From: Actinorhabdospora filicis
GTDB lineage: Bacteria > Actinomycetota > Actinomycetes > Mycobacteriales > Micromonosporaceae
Reading direction: 5' to 3'
Assembly (NCBI RefSeq): GCF_030269765.1
Contig: NZ_BSTX01000004.1
Coordinates: 124,001-188,000, forward strand
DNA: 64,000 nucleotides
Position 1 is the stretch's first letter. Each line of letters starts with the position of its first letter. The position numbers were made by a program, and so were the translations under genes. Below, piece by piece: positions 25,087-33,204 of the stretch. The notes beneath the pieces are model-generated. The model had not been told where the DNA came from. It ran no database searches and saw only the letters and a list, made by a program, of their open reading frames with translations.

Positions 25087-25878
25087 CTACCGTCCGGGGT
25101 GTGAAACTGGCGTGATGTCACTTTCCGGAACCGCCCGGGCACGGAGCAGCCACCACATGCCCACCTGGGCGGCCAGGACCAGCGGCGTGATCACCAGCAG
25201 CGCGGGCACCAGGACGGCCAGGGTCTCCGGGTCCGCGGCACCGTCCACGAGGGACAGCCCGCGTCCGGTGGCGATGCCGGTGAGGACCATCGCCGCCGCG
25301 GTGAGCGCGAACAGCACGCGCCCGCCGACGCGGCCCGACAGCTGCCGGACGCGCGTCCCGACCGCGCCCTCGCGGGCGATGCGCAGCCCGGCGTAGCCCA
25401 GGCCGTGCGCGGCGAACAGCAGGACCACGAGCCCGGCCAGCAGGAGGCCGATCCCGCCGGGCCACTCGCCGCCCGTCCACAGCAGGAAGACGCCCCAGCT
25501 CAGGGCCACCACCCAGCTGCCGAGGCAGATGAGGACATCGCAGAACCCGTGCCACGCCGGCGATGCCGCGCGTCCCCGCGTCCACAGCCCGACGTCGCGG
25601 GCGATCCAGCCGAGCAGCAGCGTGACCACGGCCGGGAACGCGCTGGTGAGCATGCGTCCCTCCAGCTCCGGGAAGCAGCCGATGAGGACCCCGGCGGCGG
25701 CCACCAGCCACACCTCGTGGCCGAGGAAGAAGGGCACGATGCCCCGGACGACCTGGCGGCGCTCCGGCGCGTTCTTCGCCAGGAACGGCATCATCATGCC
25801 CAGGCCGATGTCGGCGCCCCCGAGGATCAGGTAACCGAGGGCGTAGAAGCCCAGCAGCGCGATCGCGGCGTGTTCCAT
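25087..25878 (-). CDS. cydB: Cytochrome bd-type oxidase subunit II, short form
   Basis: 263 aa, clearly shorter than ordinary CydB (about 330-380 aa), with about seven or eight membrane segments. The N-terminal GGADIGLGMMMPF and LGHEVWLVAAAGVLI match CydB. It begins 10 bp after cydA with a GGGAGA ribosome site, so the genes form a two-gene operon. No cydC or cydD exporter genes follow, unlike many actinobacterial cydABCD loci. Confidence 0.87.
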   Translation of the reverse strand: MEHAAIALLGFYALGYLILGGADIGLGMMMPFLAKNAPERRQVVRGIVPFFLGHEVWLVAAAGVLIGCFPELEGRMLTSAFPAVVTLLLGWIARDVGLWTRGRAASPAWHGFCDVLICLGSWVVALSWGVFLLWTGGEWPGGIGLLLAGLVVLLFAAHGLGYAGLRIAREGAVGTRVRQLSGRVGGRVLFALTAAAMVLTGIATGRGLSLVDGAADPETLAVLVPALLVITPLVLAAQVGMWWLLRARAVPESDITPVSHPGR

Positions 25879-25888
25879 GTCTTCTCCC

Positions 25889-27121
25889 TCAGACCGTGAC
25901 GACGGCGTCGTCGACCGGGCCGCGCTTGGCCGCCCGGGTCAGCAGGACGATGTTCAGCACGATCAGCGCCGCGAACAGCGAGCCGAACGCGATGAGGCTG
26001 AAGCGCATGTGGCCGGGCGAGACGTCCGACACCGCCTCGGAGGTCTTGAGCAGACCGTTGATCACCCACGGCTGGCGGCCCATCTCGCGGAACACCCAGC
26101 CGGAGATCATCGCCAGGAACGGCCACGGGACGGCCATCATGAGCAGCACGTGCCAGGCCCGGAACCGGTGCACCAGCGGGCGGAAGAAACTCAGCAGCAG
26201 GCTCAGGCCGCCGAACATCAGCAGCGGCATGAACAACACCATCATCACGATCCCGGCGGTCTTGACCGCGCCGACCGGCGGGATGTAGTCGCCCGGGCCG
26301 AACCTGGCGACCGCGTCGGCCTGGAGCTCGGCGAGCGTGGAGTCCGAGCCGCTGAACGCGGCCGCCTTCATCGGCTGGTAGCCGTGCAGAGCCGACAGCT
26401 GGAGGCCGCCGAAGGTCACGGTGAACATCAGCGCGGGCACCACCATCCCGATGCCCAGCCGCAGGGACCGCGTGAACAGCCGGTGCTCGGGCGTCCGCTT
26501 GAACAGGTGGTACGCGCTGACCCCGGCGACGAAGAAGCCGCCCACGACCAGGGCGCCACCGAGGATGTGGAAGAAGGCCATGATCGCCGCCGGATTGCCC
26601 ACCACCGCGCCGAAGTCGGTCAGCTTGATCTTGTCGCCGTCCATGGCGTAGCCGAGCGGGTTCTGCAGGAAGCCGTTGGTCACCAGGATCCAGAACGCCG
26701 AGGCGTAGGCGGTCAGCGTCACCACCCAGATGAAGCCCAGGTGCACCCAGCGGTTCACCTTGTCCCAGCCGAAGATCCACAACCCCAGGAACGTCGACTC
26801 CACGAAGAACGCCACGATCGTCTCCAGGGCCAGCGACGCGCCGAAGACGTTGCCCGCGTAATGCGTCAGGCCCGACCAGGACAGCCCGAACTGGAACTCC
26901 ATGACCAGGCCGGTGACGATGCCCATCGCGTAGTTGATGACGTACAGGCGCCCCCAGAACCTGGTCATCCGGGTGAACGTGTCGCTCTTGGTGACCGTCG
27001 CGATCGTCTGCATCAGGGCCAGGAAGGTGGCCAGGCCGAGGGTGAGGGCGACGAACAGGAAGTGACCGCCGGCGGTCAGTGCGAACTGCCAGCGCGCCAG
27101 GTCGAGGGTCTCGGGGCTCAT
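25889..27121 (-). CDS. cydA: Cytochrome bd-type oxidase subunit I, atypical quinol loop
   Basis: 410 aa. Heme and proton-channel residues are in place: His20 (GGHFLFVALTLG), Glu100 and Glu108 (ETIVAFFVEST), His185 (FFHILGGA), and the GRQPW motif at 348-352. The quinol-loop Lys252 is present (QPMKAAAF), but the position of E. coli Glu257 is Ser257 in the same alignment register. The Q loop is short. About nine membrane helices. Divergent from the DGPF-ECF42 operon with 200 bp between. Confidence 0.9.
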   Translation of the reverse strand: MSPETLDLARWQFALTAGGHFLFVALTLGLATFLALMQTIATVTKSDTFTRMTRFWGRLYVINYAMGIVTGLVMEFQFGLSWSGLTHYAGNVFGASLALETIVAFFVESTFLGLWIFGWDKVNRWVHLGFIWVVTLTAYASAFWILVTNGFLQNPLGYAMDGDKIKLTDFGAVVGNPAAIMAFFHILGGALVVGGFFVAGVSAYHLFKRTPEHRLFTRSLRLGIGMVVPALMFTVTFGGLQLSALHGYQPMKAAAFSGSDSTLAELQADAVARFGPGDYIPPVGAVKTAGIVMMVLFMPLLMFGGLSLLLSFFRPLVHRFRAWHVLLMMAVPWPFLAMISGWVFREMGRQPWVINGLLKTSEAVSDVSPGHMRFSLIAFGSLFAALIVLNIVLLTRAAKRGPVDDAVVTV

Positions 27122-27248
27122 GCGGTCGATCGTGCGCGCGGGGTTCGGGGCCGCGCATCGGATGAGAGATGGGGTTCGGCGTACAACCCCGGTTGAGGCG
27201 CACCGCTTCGGATACCGCGAAAGTTGCGGAGAAAATCTCGCCGGAGCG

Positions 27249-27275
27249 TGTCGAGAAACCGTGAGCGGCTCCGTC
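27249..27275 (+). promoter_or_regulatory. Putative ECF42-type promoter of the DGPF-sigma operon
   Basis: TGTCGA (27249-27254), a 17-bp spacer, and CGTC (27272-27275), 47 bp before the DGPF ATG. This pair matches, from memory, the reported ECF42 promoter signature (TGTCGA at -35, CG[A/T]C at -10). It suggests the sigma factor transcribes its own operon. Confidence 0.6.
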
Positions 27276-27322
27276 CCAGCCGCGAACGAGGCCAGAATGG
27301 CCCTGACCCAGAGGAGATCGAG

Positions 27323-27730
27323 ATGGCCAAGTACCTGCTGCTGAAGCACTACCGGGGCGCCCCGAAGGCGGTCAACGACGTGCCCATGGACCAGTGGGAA
27401 CCCGACGAGGTCACCGCCCACATCCAGTACATGCGCGACTTCGCCACCCGCCTGGAGGGCACCGGCGAGTACGTCGACGGGCAGGCCCTGTCCCCCGAGG
27501 GCACCTTCGTCCGCTACGACGGCGAGGGACGCCCCCCGGTCACCGACGGGCCCTTCGCCGAGACGAAGGACCTCATCGCCGGGTGGATGATCATCGACGT
27601 CGAGACCTACGACCGCGCGCTCGAACTCGCCGCCGAACTGTCCGCCGCGCCCGGCGCGGGCGGCAAACCCATCCACGAGTGGCTCGAAGTGCGTCCCTTC
27701 TACGGCGTGACCGCCACCGCCACCGAGTGA
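27323..27730 (+). CDS. DGPF/YCII-family protein partner of the ECF sigma factor
   Basis: 135 aa with the family motif TDGPFAETKDLI. DGPF proteins are widely encoded with ECF42 sigma factors and appear to be their regulon members. Ribosome site GAGGAG lies 6 bases before ATG. The stop overlaps the sigma factor GTG as GTGA. Confidence 0.9.
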   Translation: MAKYLLLKHYRGAPKAVNDVPMDQWEPDEVTAHIQYMRDFATRLEGTGEYVDGQALSPEGTFVRYDGEGRPPVTDGPFAETKDLIAGWMIIDVETYDRALELAAELSAAPGAGGKPIHEWLEVRPFYGVTATATE

Positions 27731-28875
27731 ACGACGCGCTGCTGCGGGACCTCGTGCCCGCCGTGATCGGCGTCCTCGTCCGCCGCGGAGCCGACTTCGC
27801 GGCGGCCGAGGACGCCGTCCAGGACGCCCTCCTGGAAGCCGTCCGCGTCTGGCCCGAAGACCCGCCCCGCGACGCGAAGGGCTGGCTGATCACGGTGGCG
27901 TGGCGGAAGTTCCTCGACGCCACCCGGGCCCAGACGTCCCGCCGCCGCCGCGAGGAGGCCGACGCGCTTCACGAGGCCGTGGCCCCCTCGCCGCCGTCCT
28001 CCTTCGACGACACCCTCCAGCTCTACTTCCTGTGCGCCCACCCGTCCCTGACCCCCGCCACCGCCGTCGCGCTCACCCTCCGCGCGGTCGGCGGCCTCAC
28101 CACCCGGCAGATCGCCGAGGCCTACCTCGTCCCCGAGGCGACGATGGCCCAGCGCATCAGCCGCGCCAAGCGGACGGTGTCCGGCGTGCGGTTCGACCAG
28201 CCCGGGGACGTGGGGACAGTGCTGCGCGTGCTCTACCTCGTCTTCAACGAGGGCTACTCGGGTGATGTCGACCTGGCGGCCGAGGCGATCCGGCTCACCC
28301 GCCTCCTGTTCGCGCTGGCGCCGGAGCCGGAGGTCGCCGGGCTGCTGGCGCTGATGCTGCTGCACCACGCGCGGCGACCGGCGCGGGTGGTCGGTGGGCG
28401 CTTGGTGCCGCTGGCGGCGCAGGACCGGTCGCTTTGGGAGACCCGCATGATCGCCGAGGGGGTCGAGATCCTTCAGGCGGCCCTGGCGCGGGACCGGCTC
28501 GGGGAGTTCCAGGCGCAGGCGGCGATCGCGGCCCTGCACGCGGACGCGCGGACGGCGGAGGAGACGGACTGGGGGCAGATCGTGGAGTGGTACGACGAGC
28601 TCGTGGGGATCACCGGGAGCCCGGTGGCGCGGCTCAACCGGGCGGTGGCGGTGGGGGAGGTGGGTGGAGGGAGGGCTGGGTTGCTGGCTTTGAGGGGGGT
28701 GGATGCTTCGCTGCCGCGGTATGCGGCGGTGGTGGGGTACTTGCGGGAGAAGGAGGGGGATTTGGTGGGGGCGCTGGAGGCTTATGGGGAGGCGGTTCGG
28801 GTGGCGGGGAATTTGTTGGAGCGGGAGCACTTGCTGCGGGAGGTGGCGCGGGTTGGGGGGAGGGTTCGGGGGTGA
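27727..28875 (+). CDS. ECF42-type RNA polymerase sigma factor with long C-terminal extension
   Basis: 382 aa. Sigma-2 (about 5-75: AEDAVQDALLEAVRVWP) and sigma-4 (about 110-165: LTTRQIAEAYLVPEATMAQRIS) are followed by a 210-residue C-terminal extension with TPR-like helices (EAIRLTRLLFALAPEPEVAG), diagnostic of ECF42. No anti-sigma gene is adjacent, as expected for this group. GTG is shared with the DGPF stop. Third codon positions change from C-rich to G-rich in the last 250 bases. Confidence 0.9.
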   Translation: MNDALLRDLVPAVIGVLVRRGADFAAAEDAVQDALLEAVRVWPEDPPRDAKGWLITVAWRKFLDATRAQTSRRRREEADALHEAVAPSPPSSFDDTLQLYFLCAHPSLTPATAVALTLRAVGGLTTRQIAEAYLVPEATMAQRISRAKRTVSGVRFDQPGDVGTVLRVLYLVFNEGYSGDVDLAAEAIRLTRLLFALAPEPEVAGLLALMLLHHARRPARVVGGRLVPLAAQDRSLWETRMIAEGVEILQAALARDRLGEFQAQAAIAALHADARTAEETDWGQIVEWYDELVGITGSPVARLNRAVAVGEVGGGRAGLLALRGVDASLPRYAAVVGYLREKEGDLVGALEAYGEAVRVAGNLLEREHLLREVARVGGRVRG

Positions 28876-28904
28876 TTCTTGGCCTGGCCTCGGCTGCAGT
28901 CCCA

Positions 28905-29064
28905 GCCCGAGCCCGAGCCCCAGTCCCAGTCCGAGCCCCTGCGCCAGCCCGAGCCCCTGCGCCAGCCCGAGCCCCAGCCCCAGCCCCTGCGCCAGCCCCA
29001 GCCTCAGCCCCAGCCCCAGCCCCAGCCCCAGCCCCAGCCCCAGCCCCAGCCCCAGCCCCAGCCG
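28905..29064. repeat. Hexanucleotide-type array (CCCAGC and variants)
   Basis: About 150 bp of CCCGAG/CCCCAG/CAGCCC units directly after the ECF gene. The perfect core of CAGCCC repeats runs through about 29004-29062. Its frame would encode Gln-Pro repeats, but there is no start or domain, so coding is unlikely. The remainder of the 948-bp gap to 29823 holds the hairpins described separately. Confidence 0.85.
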
Positions 29065-29213
29065 TCGCGAGCCTCGCTATCACACCCCCTGTTGCGCCAC
29101 CTCTCCCGTCGCCCTCACCCCGAGCCCGTCTCCCCGCGCTTCTTGCCTTCCCCCCACGGGTCGCCCTCGCCCGATCACCTGCATCGGCGCTATTTGACGG
29201 TCGCCGTCTGGTC

Positions 29214-29256
29214 AGGGGTTTCACCCCTAGGACCCGACCAGGGGTGCGGCCCCTGG
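29214..29256. repeat. Two adjacent short hairpins in the ECF-MMPL gap
   Basis: AGGGGT/ACCCCT around TTC at 29214-29228 and CCAGGGG/CCCCTGG around TGCGG at 29238-29256. Both are GC-rich, close together and not followed by T runs, so they are not typical terminators. Confidence 0.5.
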
Positions 29257-29310
29257 ACGCCGGACCTCTCTCGGGAGGCGTCTCCTCCTCTGGCCGGCCA
29301 TATCGACGCT

Positions 29311-29373
29311 GAACGCAGAACCCGGGGGTGTCAAGACGGAAGAGCTGTCTTGACACCCCCAGAACCTGCGTTC
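29311..29373. repeat. 63-bp near-perfect inverted repeat
   Basis: Arms of 27 bp (29311-29337 and 29347-29373) match at 22 positions; GAACGCAG at the outside and GGGGGTGTCAAGAC at the inside pair perfectly. The nine-base loop is GGAAGAGCT. The mismatched middle (AACCC versus GTTCT read on one strand) is the only defect. No T run. Could be a small mobile-element relic or an RNA structure. Confidence 0.75.
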
Positions 29374-29702
29374 TCAAGAACACGTCTGGCCGACCGACGG
29401 AGGATCCACCTCTCCTATCCCGAGACAGCCCCCGCACAAGCTGGTCCCGGGCCCGTGTTGTCGTGCGGCCTGCGGCTTGTCTTCGGCCCGGCTCTAAAAC
29501 AACAAGCTCCGTTTGGTGCCCGGGTTCTGACCCCGTAGCCAGCCAGTCACCTACCCGGCTCAGTTCCACCGCCCTTGCCCTCGCCTCCACCTGCGCGTCG
29601 CCCCCCCACCCCCACCCCCACCCCCGCACCCGCTTCCAACCTCCGCCGTCCCGCTCGGGTTCGTCACGTCACCCCGCATCACTTTCGTTCCCCCTAGGTG
29701 CC

Positions 29703-29765
29703 GTTCGTACCTCCGCTACGACGAGGGGTGTACGAAACCCACTAGTGCCGCAACCGGGTTCGTAC
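29703..29765. promoter_or_regulatory. Three GTTCGTAC boxes upstream of the MMPL gene
   Basis: GTTCGTAC at 29703, its inverse GTACGAAC-type GTACGAAAC at 29730, and GTTCGTAC at 29758. The first two form an inverted pair with 19 bp between them, as in TetR- or MarR-type operators of exporter genes. No regulator gene is adjacent. Confidence 0.45.
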
Positions 29766-29823
29766 GGGCATTCACCACCGCAGGGCGATGTATTCGGGCA
29801 AGCCGTCGGCCGATGGTGTCGTC

Positions 29824-31911
29824 ATGAGCAGTACATCGACCCTCAGTTCTGCACCCACTCGTCGGCTCGGTCGCATGGAGCGGCTGGCGGGGTGGGCCAT
29901 GCGGCATCGGCGGCTCGCGCTTTTGGCGTGGGTGGTCGTGGTTGCCGCCATTACCGTCGCGGCGCAGGTCGTGGGCGGGGATTATCGGGATGACCATTCG
30001 TTGCCGGGGACGGAGTCGCAGGCGGTGGCCTCGGTGTTCGCCGAGAGCGGGCGGCCGGATGTGGCGACGGTGACGGTCGTGGTGGAGTCGGATGATCTCG
30101 CCGGGGCGCGGTCGCGGGTGGCGGCGATGCTGGCGGAGGTGGACGGCTTGCCGCATGTCGCGGACGTGACCGATCCGTTCGCCGATCCGCACGCCATCTC
30201 CGACACGGGCCGGATCGCTTATGCCACGGTGACTTTGGACGCTGCGGCGCGCGACATCGGCTATGACGATGCGCGGGCGATCATCGACACCGCCACGAAG
30301 GCCGAGGGGGCCGGGTTGCGGGTGGAGTTGGGCGGCGACGTCGTGCGCTCGGCCGAGGCGCCCGCCGGGGGTGCGGCCGAGGGGGCGGGGATGCTGGCGG
30401 CGCTGGTGATCCTGCTCTTCATGTTCGGTTCGTTGCTGGCGGCGGCGGTGCCGTTGCTGGTGGCGGTTTTCGCGGTGGGGAGCACGCTGGGGCTGATCGC
30501 GTTGGCCTCGCACGTTTTCACGCTGCCGAGCTACATCGTGCCGCTGATGATGCTGGTGGGACTGGGCGTCGGCGTGGACTACGCGCTGCTGATCTTCACG
30601 CGGTTCCGCGGTGAGATCCGCAAGGGCGCCACGCGGGACGAGGCCACTCGTGTCGCGGTGGACACCGCGGGCCGGTCGGTGCTGTTCGCCGGGGCCACGG
30701 TGATCATCGCGTTGCTGGGGTTGCTGGCGCTCGGACTCGGTTCGCTGCAAGGAGTCGCGGTGGGTGTCGCGCTGACCGTGCTGGTCACGATGCTGGCCTC
30801 GGTGACGCTCCTTCCCGCGCTGCTGACCGTCCTCGGTGGACGGATCGAGAAGGCGATCCGCAAGCGGGCCGACCGGGATCACGGACGCCGGTGGCGGGCG
30901 TGGGCGGGACTGATGCAGCGGCGTCCGGTGCTGCCGCTGCTGCTGGCCGTCGGTGTCCTCATCGGACTGTCGGCGCCCGCGCTGGCGATGCGGCTCGGCT
31001 TCGCCGACGCCGGCACGGAGGCGGCGGCCTCGACGTCCCGGCAGGCCTACGACCTGCTCGGTGAGGGCTTCGGGCCGGGTGTGAACGGGCCGCTGATCGT
31101 GCTCGCCGACGGTGACGGCGCCGCGGCCTACGCGCTCGTGTCCGATGTGGACGGCGTGGCCGACTCGGTGCCGCCGCGGCCGATCTCGGCGAATCGCAGC
31201 ATGATCCTGGTGTTCCCCGACAGCGAACCGCAGTCGGCGGAGACCGCGCGGCTGGTCGACCGGCTGCGCGAGGCGTCCGGCGGGACGTACCTCGTCGGCG
31301 GCGCCACGGCGGCGGCCGTCGACTTCGCCGCGGCGGTGAGCGGGCGGATGCCGCTGTTCCTGCTGGTCGTGGTGGGACTGAGCGCGCTGCTGCTGATGGC
31401 GGTGTTCCGCTCGCTGCTGATCCCGGTGAAGGCCGCGATCCTGAACCTGCTCAGCATCGGGGCGTCCCTCGGGGTGGTGACACTGGTGTTCCAGCAGGGC
31501 TGGTTCGGTGTCCCCAAGGGACCGATCGAGGCCTTCGTGCCGGTGCTGATCTTCGCGATCGTCTTCGGGCTGTCCATGGACTACGAGGTCTTCCTCGTCT
31601 CGCGGATGCACGAGGAATGGCGCCGCACGGGAGACGCGCCCCACGCCGTCCGCGAGGGCCTGGCCACCACCGGCGGTGTCATCACCGCCGCCGGGGCCAT
31701 CATGATCGTCGTCTTCGGCGCCTTCGTGCTCAGCCCGGACCGGATGCTCCAGCAGTTCGGGCTGGGCCTGGCGGTGGCGGTCCTGCTGGACGCGGTCGTC
31801 ATTCGGTGTCTGGTGGTCCCGACGGTGATGCGCCTGCTCGGGGCGCGGGCCTGGTGGCTGCCGCGGTGGCTGGACCGGATTCTGCCGAGAGTGGCACTGG
31901 AGAAGGAGTGA
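29824..31911 (+). CDS. MMPL-family RND transporter
   Basis: 695 aa from the chosen ATG. Two MMPL halves with periplasmic loops after TM1 and TM7 and about 12 membrane helices in total (MLAALVILLFMFGSLLAAAV, LAVGVLIGLSAPALAMRLG and FVPVLIFAIVFGLSMDYEVF). GVDYALLIFTRFR and SMDYEVFLVSRMHEE are the conserved RND TM4/TM10 segments with Asp and Tyr for proton relay. Such actinobacterial MMPL proteins export lipids or polyketides. No accessory lipid gene adjoins. An upstream ATG at 29788 gives 12 more residues; ATG at 29875 (MERLAGW) is also possible. Confidence 0.9.
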   Translation: MSSTSTLSSAPTRRLGRMERLAGWAMRHRRLALLAWVVVVAAITVAAQVVGGDYRDDHSLPGTESQAVASVFAESGRPDVATVTVVVESDDLAGARSRVAAMLAEVDGLPHVADVTDPFADPHAISDTGRIAYATVTLDAAARDIGYDDARAIIDTATKAEGAGLRVELGGDVVRSAEAPAGGAAEGAGMLAALVILLFMFGSLLAAAVPLLVAVFAVGSTLGLIALASHVFTLPSYIVPLMMLVGLGVGVDYALLIFTRFRGEIRKGATRDEATRVAVDTAGRSVLFAGATVIIALLGLLALGLGSLQGVAVGVALTVLVTMLASVTLLPALLTVLGGRIEKAIRKRADRDHGRRWRAWAGLMQRRPVLPLLLAVGVLIGLSAPALAMRLGFADAGTEAAASTSRQAYDLLGEGFGPGVNGPLIVLADGDGAAAYALVSDVDGVADSVPPRPISANRSMILVFPDSEPQSAETARLVDRLREASGGTYLVGGATAAAVDFAAAVSGRMPLFLLVVVGLSALLLMAVFRSLLIPVKAAILNLLSIGASLGVVTLVFQQGWFGVPKGPIEAFVPVLIFAIVFGLSMDYEVFLVSRMHEEWRRTGDAPHAVREGLATTGGVITAAGAIMIVVFGAFVLSPDRMLQQFGLGLAVAVLLDAVVIRCLVVPTVMRLLGARAWWLPRWLDRILPRVALEKE

Positions 31912-31941
31912 GCGAGGAGTAAGCAGAGGAGAGGGAGGGCG

Positions 31942-31971
31942 AAGGCCCGGGGCGCGCACCCCGGGTCTTCG
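31942..31971. terminator. Hairpin after the MMPL gene
   Basis: GAAGGCCCGGGG pairs with CCCCGGGTCTTC around CGCGCA, with one G-T mismatch type pair, 30 bp after the MMPL stop. Confidence 0.75.
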
Positions 31972-32011
31972 AAACACCCGGGTCCAGATCGGACGGAGCC
32001 CTCGCGCGGCG

Positions 32012-32044
32012 TTTCCGGTGGGAGCACCGGAAAGGCGCTCCCAC
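32012..32044. terminator. Two overlapping alternative hairpins before the chitinase stop
   Basis: TTTCCGGTG/CACCGGAAA around GGAG (32012-32033) competes with GGTGGGAGC/GCTCCCACC (32018-32044). Located between convergent genes, so it can end the chitinase transcript on the minus strand. The mutually exclusive folding is unusual for a plain terminator. Confidence 0.6.
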
Positions 32045-32063
32045 CGTCCGTCCACTCAGGACG

Positions 32064-32963
32064 TCAGCAGTACAGGTTCGCGCCCGGGTCGACCCCGAGC
32101 GTCGTGGTGAAGGCCCGGTACCGGTCCACCCGGCTCTGCACCTGCGCGGGGTTGCCGCCGTTGCATTCGAGGGAGCCGTTGATGCTGCGGATCGTCTCGC
32201 CGAAGCCGCGCCCGTTCACCATCGCGTTGTGCGCGGTCATCGTGCCCGGCCCGTTCTGGGTCATCCAGTACCAGAGCGCCGTCTTCCAGGCCACGGCCGC
32301 ATTGCGCTCGACCTGGTAGGGATCGGCCAGCAGGTTGATGCCGAGCGCGTCCCCGGCCGCCTTGTAATTGAAGTTCCAGGACAGCTGAATCGGCCCGCGC
32401 CCGTAGTACGCGGCCTGCCCCGCCGGGCATCCGTAGGGCTGGGAGGCATCGCAGTAGTGCGGGTAGTTCGCCGTGTTCTGCTCGACGATGTAGTACAGCC
32501 CGCCGGTCTCATGCGAGACGTTGGCCAGGAACGCCGCCGCCTCCTGCTTCTTCAGCGTGTCGCTGCCGGTGCCGGCGAATGCCGGGAACGCCTGCATCGC
32601 GGTGGTGAGTCCACTGTAGGTGTAGAAGGGATTCCGGTTGGGGAACATCTGGTTGAACTGAGCCTCGCTGACCACGAACCCGCCCGGAGTCCCCGGATCC
32701 GGGTCGCCGCCCCCACCGCAGGTTCCCTTGTCCTCCCACACGCCCCACTGTCCCGTCGTCCCGGGCTGCTCGCCCTGCGTCCACCACTTGGCGCGCCAGT
32801 TGTGACTGCCGTACGAGACGACGTTGTTGCCGACATAGACCGCGGAGGAACTCCACGCCGCCGCGCAAGCCGGAGCGGCGGACGCGCTGGCCGGCACGAC
32901 TAAGGCCGCGACTCCCGCGACCAGGGCGACGGCGAGGACGCCGAGGGTGCGTAACTTCGACAT
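32064..32963 (-). CDS. GH19 chitinase with CBM5/12-type domain
   Basis: 299 aa, secreted. Signal peptide (about 1-29, ending ASASA), a chitin-binding CBM5/12 module (residues 34-82; NWRAKWWTQGEQPG), a Pro/Gly linker and a GH19 catalytic domain (about 95-299). Catalytic acid Glu152 is in HETGG, and second carboxylate Glu161 follows. The conserved YYGRGPIQLSWNFNY confirms family 19. ATG at 32963 is chosen because TTAGGAG lies 8 bases upstream; GTG nine bases earlier would abut that site. No DasR-type site (TGGTCTAGACCA) was found upstream. Confidence 0.95.
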   Translation of the reverse strand: MSKLRTLGVLAVALVAGVAALVVPASASAAPACAAAWSSSAVYVGNNVVSYGSHNWRAKWWTQGEQPGTTGQWGVWEDKGTCGGGGDPDPGTPGGFVVSEAQFNQMFPNRNPFYTYSGLTTAMQAFPAFAGTGSDTLKKQEAAAFLANVSHETGGLYYIVEQNTANYPHYCDASQPYGCPAGQAAYYGRGPIQLSWNFNYKAAGDALGINLLADPYQVERNAAVAWKTALWYWMTQNGPGTMTAHNAMVNGRGFGETIRSINGSLECNGGNPAQVQSRVDRYRAFTTTLGVDPGANLYC

Positions 32964-33204
32964 CGGTGTCACTCCTAAGAGTATTTATGGATGGATTCTT
33001 TAGAAAATAGCAACGCCGGAGGGGCGGAACAAGGGTTAACACGGGCTAACGCGCCGTTTCTGGACGGCGGGAGGGTGGGGATGGGGTGGGACGGCTGGTG
33101 CTGCACGCGGACTGGACCGAGCGCGAACCCGAACCCGAACCTGCACCCGAACCCCGGGCACAGCCTGGAGCACTGGCCCGAGGTGGCAGCCTCGCACTCG
33201 CACT
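32964..33204. other. Upstream region of the chitinase gene
   Basis: AT-rich patch (TTTATGGATGGATTC near 32985, then TTTAGAAAATAGC) that may hold the chitinase promoter; otherwise no gene, and the sequence becomes GC-rich repetitive toward 33200. Confidence 0.4.

Noticed and set aside
28905..29064. CRISPR-like array
   Set aside because: Units are 6 bp with no spacers of distinct sequence.
29455..29560. tRNA-like words (GGGTTCTGACCCC) in the ECF-MMPL gap
   Set aside because: No acceptor or anticodon stems can be drawn; the match is only to a T-loop-like word.
28634..29629. 331-aa minus-strand frame across the CCCAGC array
   Set aside because: Composed of Ala/Gly/Arg repeats with no start signal or domain; it arises from the repeat and GC content.
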